From contig CBFFRP010000442.1 of the NCBI GenBank assembly GCA_965644295.1, positions 86,941 to 150,940 on the forward strand: a stretch of DNA of 64,000 nt. Reading direction: 5' to 3'. Under the pieces are notes generated by a model. The model saw only the letters and a program-made list of their open reading frames with translations. It was not told the origin of the DNA and searched no databases. The position numbers and the translations under genes are program-made. This document shows, one piece after another, positions 57,701 to 64,000 of this stretch; position 1 is the stretch's first letter, and each line of letters starts with the position of its first letter. This DNA is from Paraphysomonas bandaiensis. Taxonomy: Eukaryota > Chrysophyceae.

Positions 57701-59502
57701 CATTGGCGAGGAAGCGCAAGCTTCCAAGTCCTGCTGTTATATCTATGGGTGAGGGGCAGGAGCCTGTGGCTATTAAGGCCATGCAAGCTGGAGCTGCTAA
57801 TGGTACTTGGGTGCTGCTGCAAAACTGTGAGTTAGGCTTGGAACTCATGCAAACTATGGAGGAGTTTTTAGAAAAGCTGTATGAAAACATGGACCCATCA
57901 TTTCGTCTCTTTATTACGGCTCTTCCGGACAAGGCCTTTCCCCTTGGCCTACTTCAGATGTCTACCAAAGTCACCAATGAACCTCCGTCGGGTCTGAAAG
58001 CCGGTATCCTTCGGTCGTTCACTGTCATTGTAGACCAGGACAGGCTCGAGCGTGTAGACACTGGAGCGGCACAATGGAGGCAACTTCTTTTTGCTCTGTG
58101 CTTCTTGCATTCCATTGTCCAAGAAAGGCGTAAATTCGGCTCTCTCGGTTGGGGCATTCCTTACGAGTACAACAATGGAGATTTAACCGCTTGTATTCTC
58201 TTTTTGGAGAAGCATCTATACAATGGGGCTATTTCGTGGCCTACATTCCAGTACATGGTCTGTGAGGCCCAATATGGGGGGAAAATCACTGATAACCTAG
58301 ATAGGCGTTTGTTTAAGACATACACTCAAGTTTGGCTTAACGCCTCTACTTGTCAGGAAGGGTTTTCTTTTAACCCGAAGGCACCTATATTCAAGATGGC
58401 TGACAACTTTTCATACCGTGTGGAGAACTACGAAAATATTTCGCAGTATCACACATACATTAAATCATTCCCTGATATTGATTCCCCTGAGATATTCGGG
58501 CTCCACCCGAATGCCGATCTTACTTTTCGAGTGAAGGAGGTCAACGCCTTGCTCCATACTCTTGGCGAGACACAGCCGAAAGGAGGAGGGGGAGGGGGCG
58601 ACGGTATGTCTAGAGAAGACGTTGTATTTGAAAAGGCCCAGGAGATTGCCAGCAGGATGCCTGCGGAGTACTCAGAAGATGACTACAAGGCAAAGATACA
58701 GAAGCTAGGCGGCCTTGGTGTACCACTGAATATTTTCTTGTTCCAGGAGATTCAACGATTGCAAAATGTTCTCTCCAAGGTCGGGGCAATGCTCACTCAG
58801 CTGAGACTAGCGATCAACGGTGAGGTGGTGATGACAGAAGAGCTTCAGTCGTGTCTTGATGCAATATTTGATGCGAAAGTGCCTACTACATGGCTCTTCA
58901 CAGTTGCAGGCGATGAGTTTTCTTGGATTCTTCCCACCCTTGGACTGTGGTTTTCGTCGCTTCTTCTGCGTGATGACCAGGATAGAGAGTGGCTAACACG
59001 TGGTCGTCCAAACACATACTGGCTGACTGGTTTCTTCAATCCCCAAGGTATGCTGACAGCCATGAAACAGGAAGTGTGCCGTAAGCACCAGAAGGACGCA
59101 GTGAAATGGGCACTCGACGACATTGTCTACCACACTGAAGTAACTCAGTACGAGAAGGTCGACCACGTGAAAAGCTCTCCCTCAGAGGGTTGCTACATAC
59201 ACGGCCTTTTTCTTGAAGGATGCGCGTGGTCAAAAGATCAGCAGCAGCTGGTAGAGAGTGAACCAAAGACACTATTTGTGGCATTGCCTGTCCTGTTAGT
59301 GTCTGCAAACCTCAAACAAGAGGAGGCTAGAATCAAAAAGGATGTATATGGCTCGCAGGGACCCTATGAATGCCCGTGTTATAAGTATAGAGCGAGGACG
59401 GATCGATACATTATATTTATTGTGAACTTAAAGTGTTCTGTGGAAAAGAACCCTAACTTCTGGACCCTGCGTGGAGTTGGACTGTTGTGTAATACTGATT
59501 AA
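45724..59502 (+). CDS. DNAH5: Axonemal dynein heavy chain, outer-arm gamma-like
   Basis: A 4592-aa microtubule motor subunit in one uninterrupted 13.8-kb exon. It is the force-generating chain of a ciliary dynein arm. N-terminal tail (about 1-1400), linker, then six AAA modules: AAA1 P-loop GPAGTGKT at 1871-1878 with the NCTDQQSYLDCAKIFKGL and WGCFDEFNRI blocks, AAA2 GPTGGGKT at 2155, AAA3 GAEGTAKT at 2491, AAA4 GVGGSGKQ at 2867. The stalk coiled coil starts near 3110, with the microtubule-binding tip around 3215-3340, AAA5 follows near 3440, and the C-terminal domain ends RGVGLLCNTD. TNCTDQ and LFRGVAMMVPD favour the outer-arm gamma/DNAH5-DNAH8 class over inner-arm or cytoplasmic chains; the subtype is from memory and needs a tree. 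AAA1, AAA2 and AAA4 look intact; AAA3's loop is the family's GxxGxxKT variant. Divergent from the coiled-coil gene. Confidence 0.96.
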   Translation: MSLSERHRWCGKKILEAFAPELDADAVQTFIRNEAVLHKFTSFFRGDGAGRLFVFYQPTTTSSEDWSEGSGPKVLSLSDGNEGAMVHKCCYFVRNVQPGTGLDLAKSGDSDLLFGEIGESPLGTIEAILSQSYRPMLDTYDNWGKVDDEQKNDFISEIGSFINNINEALTSFASGLDLRAPDPRLYRALEIKSHRTSLPIESIDHFEVLLNEWCNQIERYLDAPTHTSHSDDVGPRGELEHWRSRMQKLTSITEQLKRQDCKQVTVILSTITKNTTDPSKQNIVNLLRRWKQIDVNITEAANEAKDNVKYLYTLERFIDPLYTGNAETITDTLPALMNSIKMIHTIARYYNTAERMTSLFAKITEQMICNCKMHITGDETIDSLWESDPQELVRKLEACLKLNEAYQEHYRITKNKLEQSPKGKQFSFNEMQIFGKFDLFCRRVIKLIDMFSTIDQFNSLSKNKLEGMERLIDQFHHIVKEFRLKRHDLLDYHNNKFDRDYVEFNVKITDLEAALQQFINQSFENITSIEHSLQLLRKFQSILQRESLKSDLDSKLNIIFQNYGLELEQVQQLYEKEKHDPPIPRNLPPVAGNITWSRHLLKRIEEPMKQFESNQNVLAGKDAKRIIKMYNKVAKTLVAFEYLWYQAWVQSIDQAKAGLQATLIIRHPDDGKLYVNFDQEILQLIREAKCLDRMSIDVPDGARIVLFQEEKFKNYHNELHWALSEYDKVVSKVIPVTAMVLRPHFRDMEYKLRPGMITLTWTSMNIDAYKHHIHTGLRKLEELVANINDIIENRIEKNLKIVSKTLLVDLPDSDSFTVEEFVKMQEKHIAKQSTLLQGKNLEIEFAVRDLIKTISSYKLDSHVEGIAEDEITKLKKHYNHFMYQALLHCAKNSMNALKKRIGSRSTTVFDEASGVSRNTEVQPFFEVDIQLAAPNVVLHPSLDEIQECINRSAQAILRCFKTVKDWNFESEVARNKTFFDRITKDIEIVRVALLLTGCIQGIRNTVQDYLNSFAQYDWLWHSDKDSVYSEFMKGHPSLDDYEKKLKSFGSVDSNIACIDDVHNIGALSLRTVSIKSQLRSECNRWKVKFSDNLHAQAKSRLEQLTEYIRMTNGKVVREVTDLDTLRFIMRLLVDVRDRESSMDMEINPIMDMYRMLESYLPAGFMEKEEIDKKTVLRPNWKKLLKQAEMRTEELSKTQMKYKRQLLRDIKEFKHDVENFREDFLRNGPMVDGISANDAVDRLSRFKEEYKIRDRKMESYRGGEELFALPLTDYPDLEKTSKELKLADQLFSLYVDVLGTLNEWKNVLWVDVKEKVGEMNEKIEAFSLRCKKLPSRLREYNAYKTLKSQIEDFMVFLPLLQELSKESIRDRHWDEIIQITNAEFDYQDPEFRLGALMEINMVAHGEDIEEVTDGADKQLKIEKGLVEIEERWASFSFSFREWKNRNIQILLGTVGVMEELEEAQMNLQAFLTMRHVAPFRERAQELLQTLSDASDTLERWLKVQMMWCSLESVFTGGDIAKQMPMEAKKFGKIDKEWAKVMGKAYETQIVVDCCANEVLRAALPVMYQELEKCQKSLEGYLEQKRNKFPRFYFVSNPGLLIILSQGSDPLSMNDHYEKVFDAISYVEHNKKDKTIIEKMHGDGGPGHEVVPFSTAVKAVGNIEDWLCDLLKKQQLTMKDIARNCSSEVTQVANDIHHLRGFVDSYVSQFALLGVQMLWTMDMQMSLEQCRSKKNVMKECNQRQAEILKEMSSWCLTDLGSKVNRRKIETLVTIHVHQRDVTNELAALARVKKIQDPNDFEWLKQARFYWRPSAYDEVSSEGACIIAITDVDFNYQFEYLGAKERLVITPLTDRCYITLAQALGMFFGGAPAGPAGTGKTETVKDLGRSLGIFVVVTNCTDQQSYLDCAKIFKGLCMAGLWGCFDEFNRIRLPVLSVVAQQVLSILNAKKSGVVSFQFPGDPQNVTLIPCCGFFITMNPGYAGRQELPENLKTLFRGVAMMVPDFQMIIKVKLCSVGYEQFDILSQKFFVLYNTSKEQLSAQKHYDWGLRNILAVLRTAGQTKRDNLRADEAFLLYRTLREMNLSKMVAQDVPLFLSLLADLFPQCPPPPKADYPDLEAALKKSVESNKLVYHPTWVTKVLQLYDTTLVRHGIMLVGPTGGGKTQIFKNLRSSLEITTGITHKDCRLNPKAIRAQEMYGEVDPLSGEWTTGVFAAMWAKYNNRANTFNMWLIADGPVDAIWIEDLNTVLDDNRILTLANGDRIPMTDNVKIMFEVETLVNASPATVSRAGIIYVSDTDLDWAPYVEGWILKQPSSQQAILRSLFTKYMGNCTPTDPGHSFEFLTRNCHQVMNCSRIGMIMGLCDLFKGLTEGKDSIDISVDMEERMEKIFLYCYFWTVGGLIEADDRKKLDAYVRTLDKNSRMPQCIEDTTVYEYFVDETGNWSLWRPPKWVYPVGQEKLDFSNLLVPTMDSTRASYNCTHIHKQKKAVCIVGAEGTAKTSTTLMFFGTLDPEVMLVKRVNFSSATTPFMCQSAIEVELEKRGGKNFGPPGGKAMTIFMDDMSMPEVNKWGDQPTLEMVRLIVEFGGFCFLDKDKRGDFKVCEDLQYIAAMQHPGGGKNDIPNRLKRNFFIFNLVLPSIISINDIYGQMLAGRFPANTFPAETLDVVNKLTGATIELWRTMKDKMLPTPAKFHYIFNLRELSRVFQGILLTPTDTIKTGGYRCETNVTKFKGGGITLLNIWKHECGRVFSDKLTNLKDKATFNKFIDAQIVQTFGNLSEHAKEPFYMVNFLRPDVYDEEGVLVEDAPKMYEPGGTLTDVKPIVLAFLERFNTEFPAKKMELVLFNDALEHLLRLNRLMEMPRGSGLLVGVGGSGKQSLTRLSSYISRATQFQITLTKQYNKNSFMEDMKALFKSAGHLCKPTTFLFTESEIKDEVFLEYINSVLLTGDIPGLFAKDEVMAITADLRTKFVKERPHLEDNQDNLKQFFIDKVRDNLHLMICMSPMNPRFPVRARKFPGIISCPTIDWFLPWPADALVELSQAFIANFHVECTPEVKQGLMTHMGMVHSMVTEVCDEYFVKMRRRVYQTPKSYLSFIQNFTHQYGIKLAELKVKEGRVNLGLQKLIQGAEDVEEMKLVLAEEQVKLEVATKDTNKMLESLEVSSAEAKRESDKVTTIKNKCLEDSNRIGDEKAACMADLAKAQPFVDEAETAIRSIKPADIQEVKRFANPAIIIQLVFDGILLLFKLPMNPPRAAKLNVAKQDINFIEPSFRPHGVAVMNQADFLKQVVDFGGSGKDKINEETIEFLSPYVELEGFTAAVAKNASKAAEGLCVWVRAMKFYHEASKIVKPKLEALSVAEANLEAANKALNAAEMRLESCQARLAELQAMFDTQMAEKKRIEDGALALQRKMMMASQLIGGLAGERVRWTDDSNNFSDMKRRLVGDCAVSCAFTCYCGPFNQEFRRYLVEDKFINDCNSRGVPVTNGLDIISFMVDIGTIGDWNMQGLPADPLSIQNGILVTRSSRFPLMIDPQGQAINWIKNREASNVPAWGQASITDPKLKDKLEFCMGDGMALIVIGVEEDIDPMLDPVMERQIIRKGKRMFINVSDKMMDFDEKFMMYFITRLPNPNFSPELQAKTTVVDFTVTQKGLEEQLLGKVIGKEQKALEDQLNDVLEEVNMNTKSLMALDASLLERLTSNTGNLLEDEELIGVLANTKAKAAEVNSKLTAAADTKASIAEKREQFRPVATRGSVLYFAIVEMSNVNCMYQTSLAQFLELFIDSMDKAEKASLASKRVANIIDTMTYLVYRYVNRGLYEADKLTYILLVTLKIMITAGSLRQSDMILFLRGGAALDINSVRRKPFNWISNEAWLNVVELSQSLKFFADLPNEMSSNEAMWRRWYEDNEPEAIGIPDYEARISEVKDIGSFYKLLLVRSLRVDRCMLMSKWFVRNTEEMGPKFVEPVTDTIESIYDGMVAHTPVIFLLSTGADPTDAIETLARKRKLPSPAVISMGEGQEPVAIKAMQAGAANGTWVLLQNCELGLELMQTMEEFLEKLYENMDPSFRLFITALPDKAFPLGLLQMSTKVTNEPPSGLKAGILRSFTVIVDQDRLERVDTGAAQWRQLLFALCFLHSIVQERRKFGSLGWGIPYEYNNGDLTACILFLEKHLYNGAISWPTFQYMVCEAQYGGKITDNLDRRLFKTYTQVWLNASTCQEGFSFNPKAPIFKMADNFSYRVENYENISQYHTYIKSFPDIDSPEIFGLHPNADLTFRVKEVNALLHTLGETQPKGGGGGGDGMSREDVVFEKAQEIASRMPAEYSEDDYKAKIQKLGGLGVPLNIFLFQEIQRLQNVLSKVGAMLTQLRLAINGEVVMTEELQSCLDAIFDAKVPTTWLFTVAGDEFSWILPTLGLWFSSLLLRDDQDREWLTRGRPNTYWLTGFFNPQGMLTAMKQEVCRKHQKDAVKWALDDIVYHTEVTQYEKVDHVKSSPSEGCYIHGLFLEGCAWSKDQQQLVESEPKTLFVALPVLLVSANLKQEEARIKKDVYGSQGPYECPCYKYRARTDRYIIFIVNLKCSVEKNPNFWTLRGVGLLCNTD

Positions 59503-59911
59503 TCTGAAATTAGTTTGAATCGAGTAAGAGTTGTAACCAAACACCACCATTGGTAGTTAACTAAGAAGTGATATCTTACTATGATTCTAGGAAAAAATCG
59601 TGCTTATTATTTATCTTTCTATTTGATTAAGTTGGACTAGGTTAAGGGTTAGGGTTTTAATCCTAATCGAGTAGTTAAGGAGTATTTAGAAAAGCTGTAC
59701 GAAAACATGGACCCATCATTTCGTCTCTTTATTACTGTTGAGATCTATTCGATTAGGGTTAGGGTTAGGGTTATACGCTGTCCCCCGATAGCTCCTTACC
59801 CATTTGAGGTGTGGATCTGTTTAACAATCAAATTTAAGCCAATGAAAAAAAGTAAGTTTACCATCGCGCATTATTCTTGATATAGAATACAGTGAATACG
59901 GCTCTGTGAGC
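59503..59911. other. Subtelomeric junction
   Basis: Only 409 bp separate the dynein stop from the telomere array. It contains short telomeric remnants (GGGTTAGGG at 59646-59654 and GATTAGGG followed by two more repeats at 59752-59775) and, between them, a duplicated 57-bp piece of dynein coding sequence (listed separately). Confidence 0.8.
59679..59735 (+). repeat. 57-bp copy of dynein coding sequence
   Basis: Matches dynein codons at about 57861-57917 (GAAAACATGGACCCATCATT core) with two substitutions over 57 bp, same strand. It has no start or function of its own and is flanked on both sides by telomere-like repeats. Confidence 0.92.
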
Positions 59912-62900
59912 GGTTAGGGTTAGGGTTAGGGTTAGGGTTAGGGTTAGGGTTAGGGTTAGGGTTAGGGTTAGGGTTAGGGTTAGGGTTAGGGTTAGGGTTA
60001 GGGTTAGGGTTAGGGTTAGGGTTAGGGTTAGGGTTAGGGTTAGGGTTAGGGTTAGGGTTAGGGTTAGGGTTAGGGTTAGGGTTAGGGTTAGGGTTAGGGT
60101 TAGGGTTAGGGTTAGGGTTAGGGTTAGGGTTAGGGTTAGGGTTAGGGTTAGGGTTAGGGTTAGGGTTAGGGTTAGGGTTAGGGTTAGGGTTAGGGTTAGG
60201 GTTAGGGTTAGGGTTAGGGTTAGGGTTAGGGTTAGGGTTAGGGTTAGGGTTAGGGTTAGGGTTAGGGTTAGGGTTAGGGTTAGGGTTAGGGTTAGGGTTA
60301 GGGTTAGGGTTAGGGTTAGGGTTAGGGTTAGGGTTAGGGTTAGGGTTAGGGTTAGGGTTAGGGTTAGGGTTAGGGTTAGGGTTAGGGTTAGGGTTAGGGT
60401 TAGGGTTAGGGTTAGGGTTAGGGTTAGGGTTAGGGTTAGGGTTAGGGTTAGGGTTAGGGTTAGGGTTAGGGTTAGGGTTAGGGTTAGGGTTAGGGTTAGG
60501 GTTAGGGTTAGGGTTAGGGTTAGGGTTAGGGTTAGGGTTAGGGTTAGGGTTAGGGTTAGGGTTAGGGTTAGGGTTAGGGTTAGGGTTAGGGTTAGGGTTA
60601 GGGTTAGGGTTAGGGTTAGGGTTAGGGTTAGGGTTAGGGTTAGGGTTAGGGTTAGGGTTAGGGTTAGGGTTAGGGTTAGGGTTAGGGTTAGGGTTAGGGT
60701 TAGGGTTAGGGTTAGGGTTAGGGTTAGGGTTAGGGTTAGGGTTAGGGTTAGGGTTAGGGTTAGGGTTAGGGTTAGGGTTAGGGTTAGGGTTAGGGTTAGG
60801 GTTAGGGTTAGGGTTAGGGTTAGGGTTAGGGTTAGGGTTAGGGTTAGGGTTAGGGTTAGGGTTAGGGTTAGGGTTAGGGTTAGGGTTAGGGTTAGGGTTA
60901 GGGTTAGGGTTAGGGTTAGGGTTAGGGTTAGGGTTAGGGTTAGGGTTAGGGTTAGGGTTAGGGTTAGGGTTAGGGTTAGGGTTAGGGTTAGGGTTAGGGT
61001 TAGGGTTAGGGTTAGGGTTAGGGTTAGGGTTAGGGTTAGGGTTAGGGTTAGGGTTAGGGTTAGGGTTAGGGTTAGGGTTAGGGTTAGGGTTAGGGTTAGG
61101 GTTAGGGTTAGGGTTAGGGTTAGGGTTAGGGTTAGGGTTAGGGTTAGGGTTAGGGTTAGGGTTAGGGTTAGGGTTAGGGTTAGGGTTAGGGTTAGGGTTA
61201 GGGTTAGGGTTAGGGTTAGGGTTAGGGTTAGGGTTAGGGTTAGGGTTAGGGTTAGGGTTAGGGTTAGGGTTAGGGTTAGGGTTAGGGTTAGGGTTAGGGT
61301 TAGGGTTAGGGTTAGGGTTAGGGTTAGGGTTAGGGTTAGGGTTAGGGTTAGGGTTAGGGTTAGGGTTAGGGTTAGGGTTAGGGTTAGGGTTAGGGTTAGG
61401 GTTAGGGTTAGGGTTAGGGTTAGGGTTAGGGTTAGGGTTAGGGTTAGGGTTAGGGTTAGGGTTAGGGTTAGGGTTAGGGTTAGGGTTAGGGTTAGGGTTA
61501 GGGTTAGGGTTAGGGTTAGGGTTAGGGTTAGGGTTAGGGTTAGGGTTAGGGTTAGGGTTAGGGTTAGGGTTAGGGTTAGGGTTAGGGTTAGGGTTAGGGT
61601 TAGGGTTAGGGTTAGGGTTAGGGTTAGGGTTAGGGTTAGGGTTAGGGTTAGGGTTAGGGTTAGGGTTAGGGTTAGGGTTAGGGTTAGGGTTAGGGTTAGG
61701 GTTAGGGTTAGGGTTAGGGTTAGGGTTAGGGTTAGGGTTAGGGTTAGGGTTAGGGTTAGGGTTAGGGTTAGGGTTAGGGTTAGGGTTAGGGTTAGGGTTA
61801 GGGTTAGGGTTAGGGTTAGGGTTAGGGTTAGGGTTAGGGTTAGGGTTAGGGTTAGGGTTAGGGTTAGGGTTAGGGTTAGGGTTAGGGTTAGGGTTAGGGT
61901 TAGGGTTAGGGTTAGGGTTAGGGTTAGGGTTAGGGTTAGGGTTAGGGTTAGGGTTAGGGTTAGGGTTAGGGTTAGGGTTAGGGTTAGGGTTAGGGTTAGG
62001 GTTAGGGTTAGGGTTAGGGTTAGGGTTAGGGTTAGGGTTAGGGTTAGGGTTAGGGTTAGGGTTAGGGTTAGGGTTAGGGTTAGGGTTAGGGTTAGGGTTA
62101 GGGTTAGGGTTAGGGTTAGGGTTAGGGTTAGGGTTAGGGTTAGGGTTAGGGTTAGGGTTAGGGTTAGGGTTAGGGTTAGGGTTAGGGTTAGGGTTAGGGT
62201 TAGGGTTAGGGTTAGGGTTAGGGTTAGGGTTAGGGTTAGGGTTAGGGTTAGGGTTAGGGTTAGGGTTAGGGTTAGGGTTAGGGTTAGGGTTAGGGTTAGG
62301 GTTAGGGTTAGGGTTAGGGTTAGGGTTAGGGTTAGGGTTAGGGTTAGGGTTAGGGTTAGGGTTAGGGTTAGGGTTAGGGTTAGGGTTAGGGTTAGGGTTA
62401 GGGTTAGGGTTAGGGTTAGGGTTAGGGTTAGGGTTAGGGTTAGGGTTAGGGTTAGGGTTAGGGTTAGGGTTAGGGTTAGGGTTAGGGTTAGGGTTAGGGT
62501 TAGGGTTAGGGTTAGGGTTAGGGTTAGGGTTAGGGTTAGGGTTAGGGTTAGGGTTAGGGTTAGGGTTAGGGTTAGGGTTAGGGTTAGGGTTAGGGTTAGG
62601 GTTAGGGTTAGGGTTAGGGTTAGGGTTAGGGTTAGGGTTAGGGTTAGGGTTAGGGTTAGGGTTAGGGTTAGGGTTAGGGTTAGGGTTAGGGTTAGGGTTA
62701 GGGTTAGGGTTAGGGTTAGGGTTAGGGTTAGGGTTAGGGTTAGGGTTAGGGTTAGGGTTAGGGTTAGGGTTAGGGTTAGGGTTAGGGTTAGGGTTAGGGT
62801 TAGGGTTAGGGTTAGGGTTAGGGTTAGGGTTAGGGTTAGGGTTAGGGTTAGGGTTAGGGTTAGGGTTAGGGTTAGGGTTAGGGTTAGGGTTAGGGTTAGG

Positions 62901-63820
62901 GTTAGGGTTAGGGTTAGGGTTAGGGTTAGGGTTAGGGTTAGGGTTAGGGTTAGGGTTAGGGTTAGGGTTAGGGTTAGGGTTAGGGTTAGGGTTAGGGTTA
63001 GGGTTAGGGTTAGGGTTAGGGTTAGGGTTAGGGTTAGGGTTAGGGTTAGGGTTAGGGTTAGGGTTAGGGTTAGGGTTAGGGTTAGGGTTAGGGTTAGGGT
63101 TAGGGTTAGGGTTAGGGTTAGGGTTAGGGTTAGGGTTAGGGTTAGGGTTAGGGTTAGGGTTAGGGTTAGGGTTAGGGTTAGGGTTAGGGTTAGGGTTAGG
63201 GTTAGGGTTAGGGTTAGGGTTAGGGTTAGGGTTAGGGTTAGGGTTAGGGTTAGGGTTAGGGTTAGGGTTAGGGTTAGGGTTAGGGTTAGGGTTAGGGTTA
63301 GGGTTAGGGTTAGGGTTAGGGTTAGGGTTAGGGTTAGGGTTAGGGTTAGGGTTAGGGTTAGGGTTAGGGTTAGGGTTAGGGTTAGGGTTAGGGTTAGGGT
63401 TAGGGTTAGGGTTAGGGTTAGGGTTAGGGTTAGGGTTAGGGTTAGGGTTAGGGTTAGGGTTAGGGTTAGGGTTAGGGTTAGGGTTAGGGTTAGGGTTAGG
63501 GTTAGGGTTAGGGTTAGGGTTAGGGTTAGGGTTAGGGTTAGGGTTAGGGTTAGGGTTAGGGTTAGGGTTAGGGTTAGGGTTAGGGTTAGGGTTAGGGTTA
63601 GGGTTAGGGTTAGGGTTAGGGTTAGGGTTAGGGTTAGGGTTAGGGTTAGGGTTAGGGTTAGGGTTAGGGTTAGGGTTAGGGTTAGGGTTAGGGTTAGGGT
63701 TAGGGTTAGGGTTAGGGTTAGGGTTAGGGTTAGGGTTAGGGTTAGGGTTAGGGTTAGGGTTAGGGTTAGGGTTAGGGTTAGGGTTAGGGTTAGGGTTAGG
63801 GTTAGGGTTAGGGTTAGGGT
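59912..63820 (+). repeat. (TTAGGG)n telomere-type array, about 3.9 kb
   Basis: About 650 consecutive TTAGGG units with no variant that I can see. The G-rich strand reads 5' to 3' rightwards, the orientation of a right-hand chromosome end. It stops within a unit at GGGT, followed by GGGCCTACT. Confidence 0.99.
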
Positions 63821-64000
63821 GGGCCTACTATAAAAGAGCTCACTCTCCGAATGAAGAGCAAATATCTCAAGTGCTCAAGAAGTACTAGGATTTGTTAATG
63901 ATTTTAAAAGATGTGCAAACACTTAGTAAGTTGCCTTGTTTATTCATAAAAAGTCATTATTATGACCACTGTAATAAGATTTGCCCTTTTGTATTATAAT
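63821..64000. other. Unique sequence beyond the telomere array
   Basis: 180 bp of non-repetitive AT-rich sequence, beginning GGGCCTACTATAAAAGAGCTC. It includes a TATAAAAG word and no reading frame of note. Its presence means the array is internal in this sequence. Confidence 0.6.

Noticed and set aside
45776-59308. Dozens of short frames on both strands inside the dynein gene
   Set aside because: Shadows of the 4592-aa frame with no independent support.
1-64000. tRNA, rRNA or CRISPR features
   Set aside because: I scanned by eye for TTC-loop/B-box words, rRNA-like stretches and spaced direct repeats and found none that I could support; a tRNAscan/Infernal run would be decisive.

Overview
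The window is nuclear DNA of a flagellated eukaryote, most likely a unicellular protist. The evidence is short spliceosomal GT-AG introns (about 45-120 nt, many near 48-57 nt), TAA, TAG and TGA all used as stops (standard code), TTAGGG telomere repeats, mitochondrial cytochrome-oxidase assembly genes and a complete axonemal dynein heavy chain. I cannot name the lineage from sequence alone.

Layout. 1-2728 (-): a gene with at least eleven Myb/SANT repeats, running off the left edge. 3410-4975 (+): SV2/SVOP-like major facilitator. 7029-8435 (-): GT4 glycosyltransferase. 8880-9383 (+): unknown helical protein. 9.4-12.4 kb: repeat-rich spacer. 12386-12832 (-): RGG protein. 13358-14778 (+): five-exon NAD glycerol-3-phosphate dehydrogenase. 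14.8-18.4 kb: fold-back elements, two unresolved coding regions and a 390-bp tetranucleotide tract. 18430-22486 (+): eight-exon insulysin. 23064-28355 (-): nearly intact Ty1/copia retrotransposon with identical LTRs. 28.4-30.2 kb: older repeats. 30645-31803 (-): C2H2 zinc-finger/coiled-coil protein. 32281-32517 (+): tiny COX14-like membrane protein. 33953-35404 (+): intronless Baeyer-Villiger-type monooxygenase. 37249-38010 (+): class 3 lipase. 39471-40444 (-): five-exon SCO1. 40810-42549 (+): SAM-GAF protein. 44403-45170 (-): five-exon coiled-coil protein. 45724-59502 (+): single-exon axonemal dynein heavy chain, 4592 aa. 59912-63820: about 3.9 kb of uninterrupted TTAGGG repeats, followed by 180 bp of ordinary sequence.

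Neighbouring genes are unrelated, as expected in a eukaryote, apart from two cytochrome-oxidase assembly genes (COX14-like and SCO1) 7 kb apart. Exon structures were read by hand from splice sites, reading frame and remembered protein families. Several genes (COX14-like, the coiled-coil protein, most SCO1 exons) only appear once the exons are joined.

The most unusual observations are the long homogeneous telomere array that is not at the end of the sequence, a 57-bp piece of the dynein coding sequence copied between telomeric remnants beside it, the Myb-repeat gene with introns at the same point of several repeats, and several non-autonomous elements sharing CAGGGC-type ends.
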